Of a stretch of 46,479 nucleotides of DNA, positions 1 to 8,671 are shown piece after piece (position 1 is the first letter of the stretch; each line of letters starts with the position of its first letter). The stretch lies in contig CAMBUD010000013.1 of assembly GCA_945871035.1 (NCBI GenBank), positions 1 through 46,479 on the forward strand. The letters are read 5' to 3'. The notes beneath the pieces are model-generated. The model was not told the origin of the DNA. It made no database searches and worked only from the letters and a program-made list of their open reading frames with translations. A program made the translations under genes and the position numbers. The stretch is from Planctomicrobium piriforme. Its GTDB lineage: Bacteria; Planctomycetota; Planctomycetia; Pirellulales; UBA1268.

Positions 1-686
1 AGCGCACGCAGCAGCATCTCGCGCAGCCGGGGAGAAACCTGCTTGGCGCCGCAGGCACGTGTTGCAATCGCCCACGCCAATTTAAAGGCCACGCCGGCGC
101 CGCACAGTTCGCCGAACGGATACTCGGCGCCCGGCAAACGCGGATGCACAAGCACGTCGGCTTGCGGTAGTGAGTCCGCGAGGTTGTGGTGATCGGTGAT
201 GATCAATGGCAGCCCGAGTCTTTTGGCGGTCAACGCTTCGCTCACACTGGCGATGCCACAGTCGACCGTGATGACCAACTGCGCGCCTTTCTTGGCGAGC
301 ATCTCGAGGGCTTCGCTATTGAGACCATAACCCTCCTCGAAACGATCGGGCACGTACCATGTCGGCGTGGCACCAATGGCTTCGAGACAACCGATGAGAA
401 TAGCAGTGGCGCACATGCCGTCGGCGTCGTAGTCGCCGTAGACGACGATCTGTTTACCGGCTTGTGCTGCTGCCAGAATCTGATCGGCGGCCAAAGCAAC
501 GCCCGTCAGCATTTCTGGATCGCTCAGATCGGCGAGTTTGCTGGAAAGAAACGTCCGCATGCGGACGGCGTCTGTCAGGCCGCGAACCGCCAACAAACGG
601 GCAACGATCGACGACACACCGGCCGCGCGTTCGACTGCCGCGATCAAGGCCTGGTCGTGTGGTTGGAGATGCCAGCGTTTGGGCAC
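1..686 (-). CDS. recJ: Single-stranded-DNA-specific exonuclease RecJ (3' part missing, runs off window)
   Basis: RecJ is a 5'-to-3' single-strand DNA exonuclease of the DHH phosphoesterase superfamily that acts in recombinational and mismatch repair. About 228 N-terminal residues are visible. The DHH-family motif I reads VVYGDYDADG, followed by ITVDCGIAS and by the defining ITDHHN motif, then HPRLPG and ELCGAGVAFKLAW, all in the order expected for RecJ. The start is a GTG (MPKRWHLQ) with an AAGGAA element about 9 bases upstream; no in-frame ATG suits better. The rest of the nuclease core and the OB domain lie beyond base 1. It is divergent from the cysteine-cluster gene across about 190 bp. 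Confidence in the family is very high; only the start is slightly uncertain. Confidence 0.95.
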   Translation of the reverse strand, partial: MPKRWHLQPHDQALIAAVERAAGVSSIVARLLAVRGLTDAVRMRTFLSSKLADLSDPEMLTGVALAADQILAAAQAGKQIVVYGDYDADGMCATAILIGCLEAIGATPTWYVPDRFEEGYGLNSEALEMLAKKGAQLVITVDCGIASVSEALTAKRLGLPLIITDHHNLADSLPQADVLVHPRLPGAEYPFGELCGAGVAFKLAWAIATRACGAKQVSPRLREMLLRA

Positions 687-879
687 AGAATAAGTTCCTT
701 GCAAGAAGCTGGCACTTAGTATACGGGATTACCAGCGTGCGGGAGTCCACGGAGGCCCTCGCCCCCAGTGGCAGCCTGCAGGTCTATGGCCCTCAGGGTA
801 GCATCACGGTGCATTCGCTGCCCGACACGGTATAGTGACGCCCTTCAACCCTAGCGGCACGTACTTCCCGGAGATTGTT

Positions 880-1374
880 ATGCCGATCGCTGAAATAAGT
901 TTTCCGATACTCCCGACGAAATTGAAGCGCGAAGACCTGCCGCAAGACAAAGTTCTTTGTGAATTCTGCACCGCCAAGTGCTGCCGCTATTTCGCGTTGC
1001 CGTTGGAAACGCCAACAAACCGCGAAGATTTTGAATACATCCGCTGGTTTCTCCTCCACGATCAGTCTTCGGTATTCACTGAGGGGGGTGTTTGGTATGT
1101 CTGCGTGCACACAGTCTGCAAACATCTGCAGGAAGATCAGCGTTGTGGGATCTATGAAACCCGACCCCCGATCTGCCGTGAGTACACCACTAAAGATTGC
1201 GAATACGAGGACGAGTGGGTCTACGATCAATATTTTGAGACAGCCGAGCAGGTAGAGGAATACATGGACGCCGTGCTTGGCCCAGGTGGTAACGCCATCG
1301 GTGATGGTCGCAAGAAAAAAAATCGCCGGCAGTCGATTCGCAGCCGCAAGCCTGCGCTGCTACCGATTCTGTAG
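880..1374 (+). CDS. YkgJ-type cysteine cluster protein
   Basis: A 164-residue soluble protein with the cysteine pattern of the YkgJ / zinc- or iron-chelating family (CxxCxxxCC near the N-terminus, then spaced Cys including CGIYETRPPICREY). The segment 'RCGIYETRPPICR' is the family hallmark: Cys, Tyr, RPxxCR. Such proteins are thought to bind a metal or iron-sulfur centre, but their biochemical role is poorly defined. The start chosen is the ATG with GGAG six bases upstream (MPIAEISF), not the upstream in-frame extension. The C-terminus is basic (KKKNRRQSIRSRK). It lies 27 bp upstream of hisS and is probably co-transcribed with it. A function in RNA or protein modification would be speculation. 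Confidence 0.85.
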   Translation: MPIAEISFPILPTKLKREDLPQDKVLCEFCTAKCCRYFALPLETPTNREDFEYIRWFLLHDQSSVFTEGGVWYVCVHTVCKHLQEDQRCGIYETRPPICREYTTKDCEYEDEWVYDQYFETAEQVEEYMDAVLGPGGNAIGDGRKKKNRRQSIRSRKPALLPIL

Positions 1375-1401
1375 CACTTTTTTTTGAGGAATGCCTCCCC
1401 T

Positions 1402-2742
1402 GTGATTGAACCCCGCACGCTCAAAGGTTTTCGAGACCACCTACCGGCGCAGGCGCTGGCTCGCGAGAAGATTCTCGATACCACCCGCCGCGTCTACCGC
1501 TCCTACGGTTTTGCGCCCATCGACACGCCGGCGCTTGAGTATCTGGAAATTCTGACAGGGAAGGGAAGCGAGGAGACAGACAAGCAACTCTACCGCTTTA
1601 CCGATCATGGTGGTCGCGAGGTGGGAATGCGTTTTGATCTCACCGTTCCATTTGCCCGGTTCTGCGCCCAGCACATTGGCATCCTCGGCACGCCCTTTAA
1701 GCGCTACCACATGGCAACAGTCTGGCGCGGTGAAAACACGCAGCGCGGACGCTACCGCGAGTTCATGCAGTGCGACTTCGACACGATTGGCACAACCAGC
1801 CCCGTTGCCGATCTGGAAATGGTGCTGGTTGTGCACGACCTGCTGACGGCCATTGGCATTGAGCGGTTTACGATTCGCATCAATGACCGCCGCGTGCTCA
1901 CCGGTATCCTCGAACAAATCGGGTTAGCCGAGCGTTCCACAAACGTTTTGCGTGCGCTCGATAAACTCGGCAAGGCAACGGCCACGATGGTGGCCGCTGA
2001 TTTAGAGGCGCAGGGAGTGTCGTCGGCTGCCAGCGCAGTGCTGCTGGGCATGGCAGAGCTCACTGGCCCGCCAGCGCAGGTGCTGGCGGCATTAGAAACG
2101 CTTGTCGGCGCTACACAGATTGGCCAGATCGGCGTGGCAGCGTTGCGGGCCCTGGTGGATGGCGTGCAGCAGGCTGGTGTTGCCAACAATAGAGTCGTCA
2201 TCGATCCGTCAATCGCGCGTGGCCTCGACTACTACACGGGCATCGTGCTGGAGTGCTTTCTTGACGACCTACCGGCGCTGGGCAGCATCTGCTCCGGCGG
2301 TCGCTACGACAATCTGGCCGGGCTCTACACGAAACAGTCGCTGCCGGGCGTAGGCGCTTCGCTGGGCATTGACCGCCTGCTGGCTGGCCTCGAGGAACTC
2401 GGTCGCATGGATCGAGTGGAAACCCCTGCCGAACTATTTCTGGTCTACTTCGACGAGTCGCATCTGGCAGACTACGTGCGGATCGCTGCTGCGCTTCGCG
2501 CAGCTGGCATGGCCGTCGAATTCTTTCCGGAAGCCCGCCGCGTGGGACAGCAACTCAAAGTGGCGGCCAAGAAGGGATTTCGCCTGGCGATTGTGATCGG
2601 CAGCGATGAGTTTTCCGCTGGTACCGCACAGCTTAAAAATATTGCCACGCAGGCCAGCACAACAATCGACTGGCACGGCAGTGTACCGGTTCTCGTCGAC
2701 GCCATTCACTCGCAACTCGAAGCGATTCGAGCGGGACACTAA
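1402..2742 (+). CDS. hisS: Histidyl-tRNA synthetase
   Basis: A cytoplasmic class II aminoacyl-tRNA synthetase that charges tRNA-His. The protein (446 residues from the GTG start) begins with the typical PRTLKGFRDHLP segment. It continues with class II core motifs: MRFDLTVPFARF, the WRGE...GRYREFMQCDFD motif 2 region, the histidine-binding RGLDYYTG motif, and GGRYDNLAG. The C-terminal anticodon-binding domain includes a typical VIIGS-like stretch (IVIGSDEFSAG). I prefer the GTG (MIEPRTLKG), which has GAGGA 11 bases upstream; an in-frame TTG 18 bases earlier is less likely. Length is normal for the family. It follows the cysteine-cluster gene closely and is convergent with the lipoprotein gene downstream. 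Confidence 0.96.
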   Translation: MIEPRTLKGFRDHLPAQALAREKILDTTRRVYRSYGFAPIDTPALEYLEILTGKGSEETDKQLYRFTDHGGREVGMRFDLTVPFARFCAQHIGILGTPFKRYHMATVWRGENTQRGRYREFMQCDFDTIGTTSPVADLEMVLVVHDLLTAIGIERFTIRINDRRVLTGILEQIGLAERSTNVLRALDKLGKATATMVAADLEAQGVSSAASAVLLGMAELTGPPAQVLAALETLVGATQIGQIGVAALRALVDGVQQAGVANNRVVIDPSIARGLDYYTGIVLECFLDDLPALGSICSGGRYDNLAGLYTKQSLPGVGASLGIDRLLAGLEELGRMDRVETPAELFLVYFDESHLADYVRIAAALRAAGMAVEFFPEARRVGQQLKVAAKKGFRLAIVIGSDEFSAGTAQLKNIATQASTTIDWHGSVPVLVDAIHSQLEAIRAGH

Positions 2743-2826
2743 AACCCAGATCGATTACCCGTCACACGCCATCGGCAAGCGGGACGCGTGGAATCGGAAG
2801 ACCTACTCCGAGGAATTGGGAGCCAC

Positions 2827-3996
2827 TCAAGTCCGATCGCTTCCAGAATCCGACGGTCCGCTCCCGACCGGGAGTTGGATTTTTTCGTTGCCATCGTTCA
2901 CGGAGGCAGTGATTGAACGGTCGCAGAGGCGTTGCCGGTAGAGCAGCAGGCCGTGGGCAGCGTGGTAGAGGGCCCCGCACTCGACGTCGACATCCGCCGT
3001 CTGCTCAAGCATGGTCACCAGCCGATCGGCCGCGTGCGCCATCCATGGCTCTGCCAGACGTTGGTCATCCAGCGCCAGTACGAGCACTTCAAAGACGTGC
3101 CCAGTGGCTCCGAGCTTGGCAAAGATGTCAGCCGATGTGCCAGACCTTTCGAACGAGTGAATGGAAAAGCTGCCATCGGCCTGCTGAAACCGCTGCGCCC
3201 TGTCGATGGCGTCTTGAATGGTGTCTGCCGCTGCCGCCCAGCCACCGGAGAGGTCTGAAGGTGTCTGCCCGACAGCCTCGCCTTGAGCGTCGGCGTGTTT
3301 GTTAACGGCCGACACCAGTCCGTAAAGACGGTGTGCACCGCCGCAGGGACTGCTGAAGAGATCGGCATCGGCCTCCATCTGCACGACACGCTCGGTGGTC
3401 CACGTCGATCCGTCCCGAGCCTGCCACGTCGCATCGGCGGGAAGATACGCCGACAACGCCATCAGCGTCCAGGTGGCCTCTTGGCCCGGTTGAATATCAA
3501 ACTGTGCTTGCGAAAGGAGATCTGCGACCGTGTAATCCCGCCCGCCAACTCGGAGGGGTGTGTCGATCGGAATGCCGTGGCTGCCACACTGCGACAGATA
3601 GCCCAGCCACTGATCGGGATGGCCTTGCCCGGTGGTGCTGCCATGATCGACCACCGCGATCACTCCCGGCTTGCCCGGCCGCAAGGCCCAGCCATTGAGC
3701 GTGCCGCCGCCGAGTAAATAGTCGAGTGCTCCCGATACTTGACTGCCGTGCTCGATTGGGAAGTCTTGCCCAAAAGCGAGGATGCCGTGCACGACCTGCC
3801 AGGCTCCGTGCACCGAAGCATTTAAACGTCGACCGTCGCGGACATGCTTTAAAACGGCATCGATTCGCGCACACAGCTGCGGTGTGTCAACGGCAGTGGG
3901 ATGGGAAACGGTGCGTGGAGAGCCACAGGCTGTGGCCATTACCATCAGCAACGCCGCCAGAATCCCGGCCAGAAAACGGAGACAATGATTGTTCAA
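2827..3996 (-). CDS. Putative lipoprotein of unknown function
   Basis: I do not recognise a characterised family. The protein (about 389 residues) starts with a basic/hydrophobic leader ending in MATAC, which could be a lipoprotein signal with an atypical lipobox. The mature part is helical-looking and has HGILAFGQDFP, GGTLNGWALRPG, VDHGSTTGQGHPDQWLGYL and a late QQADGSFSIHSF segment. The DGSF block recalls alpha-toroid (prenyltransferase/squalene-cyclase-like) repeats, but that is only a weak resemblance. The start is uncertain: the TTG used here has no visible Shine-Dalgarno sequence, and the open frame extends further upstream. It is divergent from the zinc peptidase gene. From memory, similar proteins are widespread in planctomycetes, where I know of no demonstrated role. 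Confidence 0.7.
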   Translation of the reverse strand: MNNHCLRFLAGILAALLMVMATACGSPRTVSHPTAVDTPQLCARIDAVLKHVRDGRRLNASVHGAWQVVHGILAFGQDFPIEHGSQVSGALDYLLGGGTLNGWALRPGKPGVIAVVDHGSTTGQGHPDQWLGYLSQCGSHGIPIDTPLRVGGRDYTVADLLSQAQFDIQPGQEATWTLMALSAYLPADATWQARDGSTWTTERVVQMEADADLFSSPCGGAHRLYGLVSAVNKHADAQGEAVGQTPSDLSGGWAAAADTIQDAIDRAQRFQQADGSFSIHSFERSGTSADIFAKLGATGHVFEVLVLALDDQRLAEPWMAHAADRLVTMLEQTADVDVECGALYHAAHGLLLYRQRLCDRSITASVNDGNEKIQLPVGSGPSDSGSDRT

Positions 3997-4189
3997 GAGC
4001 GCGACTTTCAACAGAGGAAGCGGAGGGCAATCGCATGAAAGAGATGAAAAACCTGCCAAAATAGCACGGAAGAAAAAAATAGCAGCCGACAGCTTTGCCG
4101 ATCGACAATTCGCTAGAATAACACTTCTCACGCATGTCTTGCCGAGAATAGCATGTCTGTGGCACAGCATGCCGTGACCAACGTGTCTG

Positions 4190-4217
4190 CTGCGTGCCCA
4201 TTCCTGCGTGCCCATTC
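4190..4217. repeat. 14-bp perfect tandem duplication in the leader of the metallopeptidase gene
   Basis: The unit CTGCGTGCCCATTC occurs twice head to tail in the noncoding gap between the divergent lipoprotein and metallopeptidase genes, ending 40 bases before the metallopeptidase start codon. The rest of this 261-bp gap shows no gene. Confidence 0.9.
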
Positions 4218-4257
4218 ACGCGAGACAGGCAGAAATCTTGAGGAGGCTTTGTTCGTT

Positions 4258-4950
4258 ATGCCAATGTACTTTGATCCAATGTACATGCTGTTCATTGCCC
4301 CGGCCCTCTTATTGGCGCTGTGGGCTCAATGGAGAGTGCGCACATCGTTTGCCGCTGCTGCCAAGGAGTTTGCGCCGCTATCGGGTGCCGCCGCCGCCCG
4401 GCTCATTCTGGACTCGGCAGGTGCAACCAATGTGGTGATCGAGCAGGTGGCTGGCCAACTGACGGACCATTACGATCCGCGGACGAAGGTTTTGCGGCTT
4501 TCAGAAAATGTATACAGTGTTCACTCGCTCGCTGCCGTCGGCATCGCCGCTCACGAAGCGGGCCACGCGCTTCAGGATGCCCAAGGCTACTCGCTCATGG
4601 CCATCCGGAATGCTGCTGTTGGTGTGGCAAATATTGGCAGTGGCTTCGGGCTCTTCGTCTTCATGATCGGCTTTGCAATGGCGCTACAGCCTATTGCTTG
4701 GCTGGGCATTATTTTGTTTGGTGCAACCGTTTTTTTCCAGCTCGTGAATCTGCCCGTCGAAATTGATGCGAGCAATCGCGCAAAGGCACAATTAGTCGGT
4801 CTGGGCATCGTGCCGGCAACTGGCATGCCCGCCGTCAATAGTGTTCTGCATGCGGCTGCGTGGACGTACGTTGCCGGGACGCTGCAGAGCATCCTCACGC
4901 TGCTCTACTACGCCAGCTATCTCACTGGCGGCAGCGACTCAGATCGCTAA
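4258..4950 (+). CDS. Membrane neutral zinc metallopeptidase (YugP / Zn_peptidase_2 family)
   Basis: A 230-residue integral membrane protein with a zinc-peptidase motif AAHEAGHALQ (H99, E100, H103). The family signature follows: hydrophobic segments after the motif and a conserved LPVEIDASNRA loop, where the acidic residue probably gives the third zinc ligand. Membrane segments are seen at about residues 4-22, 125-165 (probably two spans) and 200-225. Length matches Bacillus YugP and its relatives, whose substrates are unknown. The ATG start has a strong GAGGAGG 11 bases upstream. It reads away from the lipoprotein gene and converges on the DUF4159 gene, so it looks monocistronic. Confidence 0.93.
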   Translation: MPMYFDPMYMLFIAPALLLALWAQWRVRTSFAAAAKEFAPLSGAAAARLILDSAGATNVVIEQVAGQLTDHYDPRTKVLRLSENVYSVHSLAAVGIAAHEAGHALQDAQGYSLMAIRNAAVGVANIGSGFGLFVFMIGFAMALQPIAWLGIILFGATVFFQLVNLPVEIDASNRAKAQLVGLGIVPATGMPAVNSVLHAAAWTYVAGTLQSILTLLYYASYLTGGSDSDR

Positions 4951-5016
4951 AGGCCGCGGTTACAAGCGGGCTAAAAGCGCAAGCCATTGGCTGGCCAGGC
5001 TCGTCAGCGTTGCTGG

Positions 5017-7416
5017 TTAGTGATTGAGCGAATAGAGCAGCACGTTGAGAGCGATCTTTTCGGCGTCCTGCCGGCTGTAACCGGTGCACTCCAGCGAGTT
5101 TTGTTTTTCCAGAGCGCACGACAGATCGTAGGGTGAAAAAATCACAGCCCAACGGTCGCCGATGCGAATGCCCTCAAGCTGCGGAGCGATCTGTCGCTTG
5201 CTGGCTGCCAGCGGGCCATCGCCGCCAGCAGGCTCGCGAAGAGTCACCTCTTGAATGTTGTAGCCGCCATATTCCTTGGCAGTGAAGACGGGATCATCGG
5301 CAGGAATCGCCTCAAGCGTGCGCGCGGGTAACAAAGCAGCAATCTCGGTGCGGAAGGCGTTGCTAAAGGCACTTGAGGCACAGACGCTGTCAGCCAGCAG
5401 CATGCCGCCGCGTTCAAAAAAAAGCCGGAGTTGCTGGCGGCGTGGCTCATCAAAGCTAAAGCCCTGTCGGCCATGCATGAACACGATGTGGTAGTTAAAG
5501 AGTGCAGGATCGAGGGGGTCGATCTGGCTGGGAGTCTCATCGACGCGCACGCCAAGTTCGCGGGCAGCGGCCCGCAGAATGTTTGCCAAGGCTGCCGGCG
5601 CCGCGTCGCACATGCCAGCATGACGCAGCTTGGCGATGGCAAGCTGGCCACGCTCCAAGTTGTCTGGAGTGGTATTTGGATTTCGGTCGAGCACAAAGAG
5701 TTCGTCCTTGCGCTTCAGCTCGCGATTGGTTGCGTAGGCCAAAACGTTGGTGCCGATGGCCAACGCTGCATCGACTTCGCGGCGCACTTGAGCGGGCAGA
5801 CTGTGGCTGGCGGCGCCGCCGATTTCCCAGAGGCAGGAGAGGCTCGGCATGGCCGATTTGTTCTTGGCGAGATCGCTCGGCGGGGCATAGATCAAACAGG
5901 TGCGGCAGCCGTAGTCGATCCCTAACAGGGCACGGTGCAACTCCGGCGGCACGATCTCCTCGGCGTTCCAGACGGGATGTTCTGGCGGCAGCAATCGCAG
6001 TTGGTATTCCGGCTCAGGAAAAATCTCACCCACGAGTTGTCGCAGCTGTTGATCGAAATCACCGCTGGCTGGACAACAGGCCTCGGCAAAAATGAACCCC
6101 CCTTCGTCGATGTAAGCCCGCAATCGCGTGCCGGCATTGGGTCCAAGATCAAAAGCGATTTTTCCTGACAACCAGAAAACAGGAGCCTGAAGCAAGTCAT
6201 CGAGCGTGGCACTCGGCGTGTCGAGGATATGCCAGGAGAGACCCGCCGGATAGTCCTTGCGCCAACGCGATTCCACATGCTCGACAAGATGTGAGATATC
6301 GTGGCCGTGCCGGTTCCAATCGGATTGTGGGTCGTGGCGGCTCTTGGCCACAATCACCGGTCGGCGACCCTTGGCCAGAAATAAGAGTGCAAAGCTGGTG
6401 GCCACCACAGGATCCTCGATGCGTCCCCCACGGAAAGCACCGGAGAGCGCATCCTGCGAAGCAACCAACGTTCGAGCGCCCTCCAGATACCAATCCGACT
6501 CCCCAATGAATCGCCGCGCGGTGAATCGTCCCACGCGTTCCAAGCCGTAGAGGTAGTAATAGAGCCATGTTTGGCCGCCGCTGCCAGGGTTTTCCACTAC
6601 CGAAAAACGCTTTCCCAGCCAATCCATGGCCCGCTCCAGTACGCGGGGAGAGGCGCCGCCACCGCAGCAGGAAACAGCGTTTTGGGCGGCACGTGCATCG
6701 GGTGTGCCGATGTGCTCCGATGTGATCCAGATGCTGGCGATGCCGGCGCAGGTCATGCTGCCAGAACCGCCGCTGTTGCCTATCGTATAGCCCCACGAAC
6801 CATCGCTGTTCGCGCATGAAACCCAGTACTGCTGTGATTTCATCCAGATATCCGGTCGCACGCGCACGCCCACTCTGTCGGCCTCATGGAGTGCCAACAA
6901 GGCAAACTGGGAGTTGGAGTTATCGCCCGTGCCCCGGTTGGCACCATACGACCACGATCCAGTGGCTGGACCTTGGGCAACCTGACTGTTCTCCAACCAC
7001 TCAACATTACGATTCAGGATGACCCGATCGGCATCGGGCGCGAGCATCGCCAACACGAGCGTCTGCAGCGACACCGAGTAGGTTTCCTCCGGTTTTTGTT
7101 TGCGTAGCCACTCCAACGCCCGCTGCATCGCTACGTTGTTACTCTCGACACCGGCATTCGCCAAGCTCAGGAGCACCAGTGACGTTGCGCCGACGCGGGT
7201 GTCTTCGGTGCGCATCGAACACTCCCACGATCCATTGGCCTCCTGTTCACGGATCAGCCAGTCGCGGGCCTTTTCGATCGAGCGTTGGATTTTTTCTGGC
7301 GACAAGCCAGCAGGCGCCCGCTCTTGAGCCGGTAGGCTGGCTGACGGCAGGAACCACAGCAGCAGCCAGAATCTGTGAAGAATCCAACAAATCGGTCTTT
7401 GTCGGATGCGATGCAC
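5017..7416 (-). CDS. Secreted alpha-toroid (prenyltransferase-like) protein with two DUF4159-like domains
   Basis: A 799-residue exported protein. The GTG start (GAGG 6-7 bases upstream) gives a clean signal peptide (basic start, LLLWFLP core, cleavage near SLPAQ). Residues about 25-390 contain helical repeats with IEKARDWLIREQEANGSW, NSDGSWGY and ALEWLRKQ blocks, the pattern of squalene-cyclase/prenyltransferase toroids. No catalytic DxDD or metal site is evident. The rest seems to hold two copies of a DUF4159/amidotransferase-like module: about 420-560 (APVFWLSGK...LRAYIDEGGFIFAEACC) and 630-799 (YHIVFMHGRQGFSF...LRLFFERGGMLLADSVC...VIFSPYDLSCALE). It is divergent from the MoxR operon across 217 bp. 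DUF4159 proteins often accompany that operon, so a shared envelope-associated role is a reasonable inference; the mechanism is unknown. Confidence 0.85.
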   Translation of the reverse strand: MHRIRQRPICWILHRFWLLLWFLPSASLPAQERAPAGLSPEKIQRSIEKARDWLIREQEANGSWECSMRTEDTRVGATSLVLLSLANAGVESNNVAMQRALEWLRKQKPEETYSVSLQTLVLAMLAPDADRVILNRNVEWLENSQVAQGPATGSWSYGANRGTGDNSNSQFALLALHEADRVGVRVRPDIWMKSQQYWVSCANSDGSWGYTIGNSGGSGSMTCAGIASIWITSEHIGTPDARAAQNAVSCCGGGASPRVLERAMDWLGKRFSVVENPGSGGQTWLYYYLYGLERVGRFTARRFIGESDWYLEGARTLVASQDALSGAFRGGRIEDPVVATSFALLFLAKGRRPVIVAKSRHDPQSDWNRHGHDISHLVEHVESRWRKDYPAGLSWHILDTPSATLDDLLQAPVFWLSGKIAFDLGPNAGTRLRAYIDEGGFIFAEACCPASGDFDQQLRQLVGEIFPEPEYQLRLLPPEHPVWNAEEIVPPELHRALLGIDYGCRTCLIYAPPSDLAKNKSAMPSLSCLWEIGGAASHSLPAQVRREVDAALAIGTNVLAYATNRELKRKDELFVLDRNPNTTPDNLERGQLAIAKLRHAGMCDAAPAALANILRAAARELGVRVDETPSQIDPLDPALFNYHIVFMHGRQGFSFDEPRRQQLRLFFERGGMLLADSVCASSAFSNAFRTEIAALLPARTLEAIPADDPVFTAKEYGGYNIQEVTLREPAGGDGPLAASKRQIAPQLEGIRIGDRWAVIFSPYDLSCALEKQNSLECTGYSRQDAEKIALNVLLYSLNH

Positions 7417-7633
7417 TGCTGGCCTCGGGCTTGAATACAAAACGGAAATTAAAAAACAGGAAACGCAGCTCTTTCGGACAGTGCGAACTTCTAGCACAAT
7501 CCATTCTACCGCAAGCCGACGGCACTGCCCAAAACTCGGTCTAGATCGAGAGTTGGTTTGCCGCTTTTGCGACTGCGACCGATACTAATGAGGGTCGCCT
7601 CGTACCGCCCCGGTTCAAGAAGGGAATCCCGTC

Positions 7634-8659
7634 GTGTCCACAGCCCCCCGTCCTAAAACGCTCGACAGTATTTTACAGGAATTTGCGCAGCATCGAAAGC
7701 TGATGCAGGAGGAACTGCAGAAGGTGATCGTCGGGCAGGATGAAGTCATCGAACAACTCTTTGCCGCCATCTTCACCCGTGGACACTGCCTGCTCGAAGG
7801 CGTGCCGGGACTGGCAAAAACGCTGATGGTTTCCACGCTGGCAAAGATTCTCGACGTGGGCTTCAAGCGTGTGCAGTTTACGCCCGACTTAATGCCATCG
7901 GATATCACGGGTACAAACGTGCTCGAGGAAGACGATACCGGCCGCCGCAACTTCCGGTTTGTCGAAGGGCCGATCTTCACAAATATTCTGCTGGCAGATG
8001 AGATCAATCGCACGCCCCCCAAGACACAGGCGGCCCTCCTGCAGGCGATGCAAGAGCGAGAAGTTTCTGTCGGTCAGGAAACCTACAGCCTGCCCGACCC
8101 CTTCTTCACCATTGCCACGCAGAATCCGATCGAGCAAGAGGGAACGTATCCACTGCCCGAGGCGCAACTCGACCGCTTCATGTTCAACATCAAGGTGGGC
8201 TATCCATCGGCGTCTGAAGAAGAACAGATCTTGATGGCGACCACACGTTCAGAAAAGCCGGAAGTGCGCAAAGTGCTTTCCGGTCGGGCGATCGTGAACA
8301 TTCAAAAACTTGTCGGCAGCGTGGCGGTGAGTGAGTATGTGGTGAAATACGTGGCGCGTCTTGTGCGAGCCACGCGCCCCAAAGACGCGCTTGCCCCGAG
8401 CTACATCGCTGAACTCGTCGACTGGGGCGCAGGTCCGCGTGCCGGGCAATTTTTGATTCAAGGCGGCAAGGCGATGGCCGCTATGGATGGGCGTTTTAGT
8501 GTGTCGCTGGCAGACATTCGCCGGATTGCGGTGCCGGTGCTGCGCCACCGCATTGCCACAAACTTTCAGGCCCAGGCTGATGGGCTCACAAGCGAGTCAA
8601 TTGTTGAACGACTTGTGCGTGAAATACCCGAACCAGACATCCCCAAGCTGGTGAAATAA
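7634..8659 (+). CDS. MoxR-family AAA+ ATPase
   Basis: A 341-residue cytoplasmic AAA+ ATPase of the MoxR family, thought to act as a chaperone that activates or assembles partner proteins carrying von Willebrand A domains. Visible features are IVGQDEVIEQL, Walker A GVPGLAKT (about residues 56-63), the VQFTPDLMPSDITG segment, Walker B ILLADEINR, sensor 1 IATQNPIEQEGTYPLPEAQLDRF, and a C-terminal AAA lid. The GTG start is preceded by GAAGGGA eight bases upstream. It is the first gene of a tight operon: 12 bp to the DUF58 gene, 20 bp to the BatA-like gene, then a 4-bp overlap. Length and motifs are normal. Confidence 0.95.
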   Translation: MSTAPRPKTLDSILQEFAQHRKLMQEELQKVIVGQDEVIEQLFAAIFTRGHCLLEGVPGLAKTLMVSTLAKILDVGFKRVQFTPDLMPSDITGTNVLEEDDTGRRNFRFVEGPIFTNILLADEINRTPPKTQAALLQAMQEREVSVGQETYSLPDPFFTIATQNPIEQEGTYPLPEAQLDRFMFNIKVGYPSASEEEQILMATTRSEKPEVRKVLSGRAIVNIQKLVGSVAVSEYVVKYVARLVRATRPKDALAPSYIAELVDWGAGPRAGQFLIQGGKAMAAMDGRFSVSLADIRRIAVPVLRHRIATNFQAQADGLTSESIVERLVREIPEPDIPKLVK

Positions 8660-8671
8660 GGGTGAACCAAA

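Noticed and set aside
186..835. Open frames on the plus strand over the recJ region
   Set aside because: They overlap recJ and its upstream gap and have no family features, while the minus-strand frame carries the DHH motifs.
1384..1401. TTG start of hisS
   Set aside because: The TTG overlaps the GAGGA ribosome-binding element of the GTG start, and the six added residues do not match HisRS proteins.
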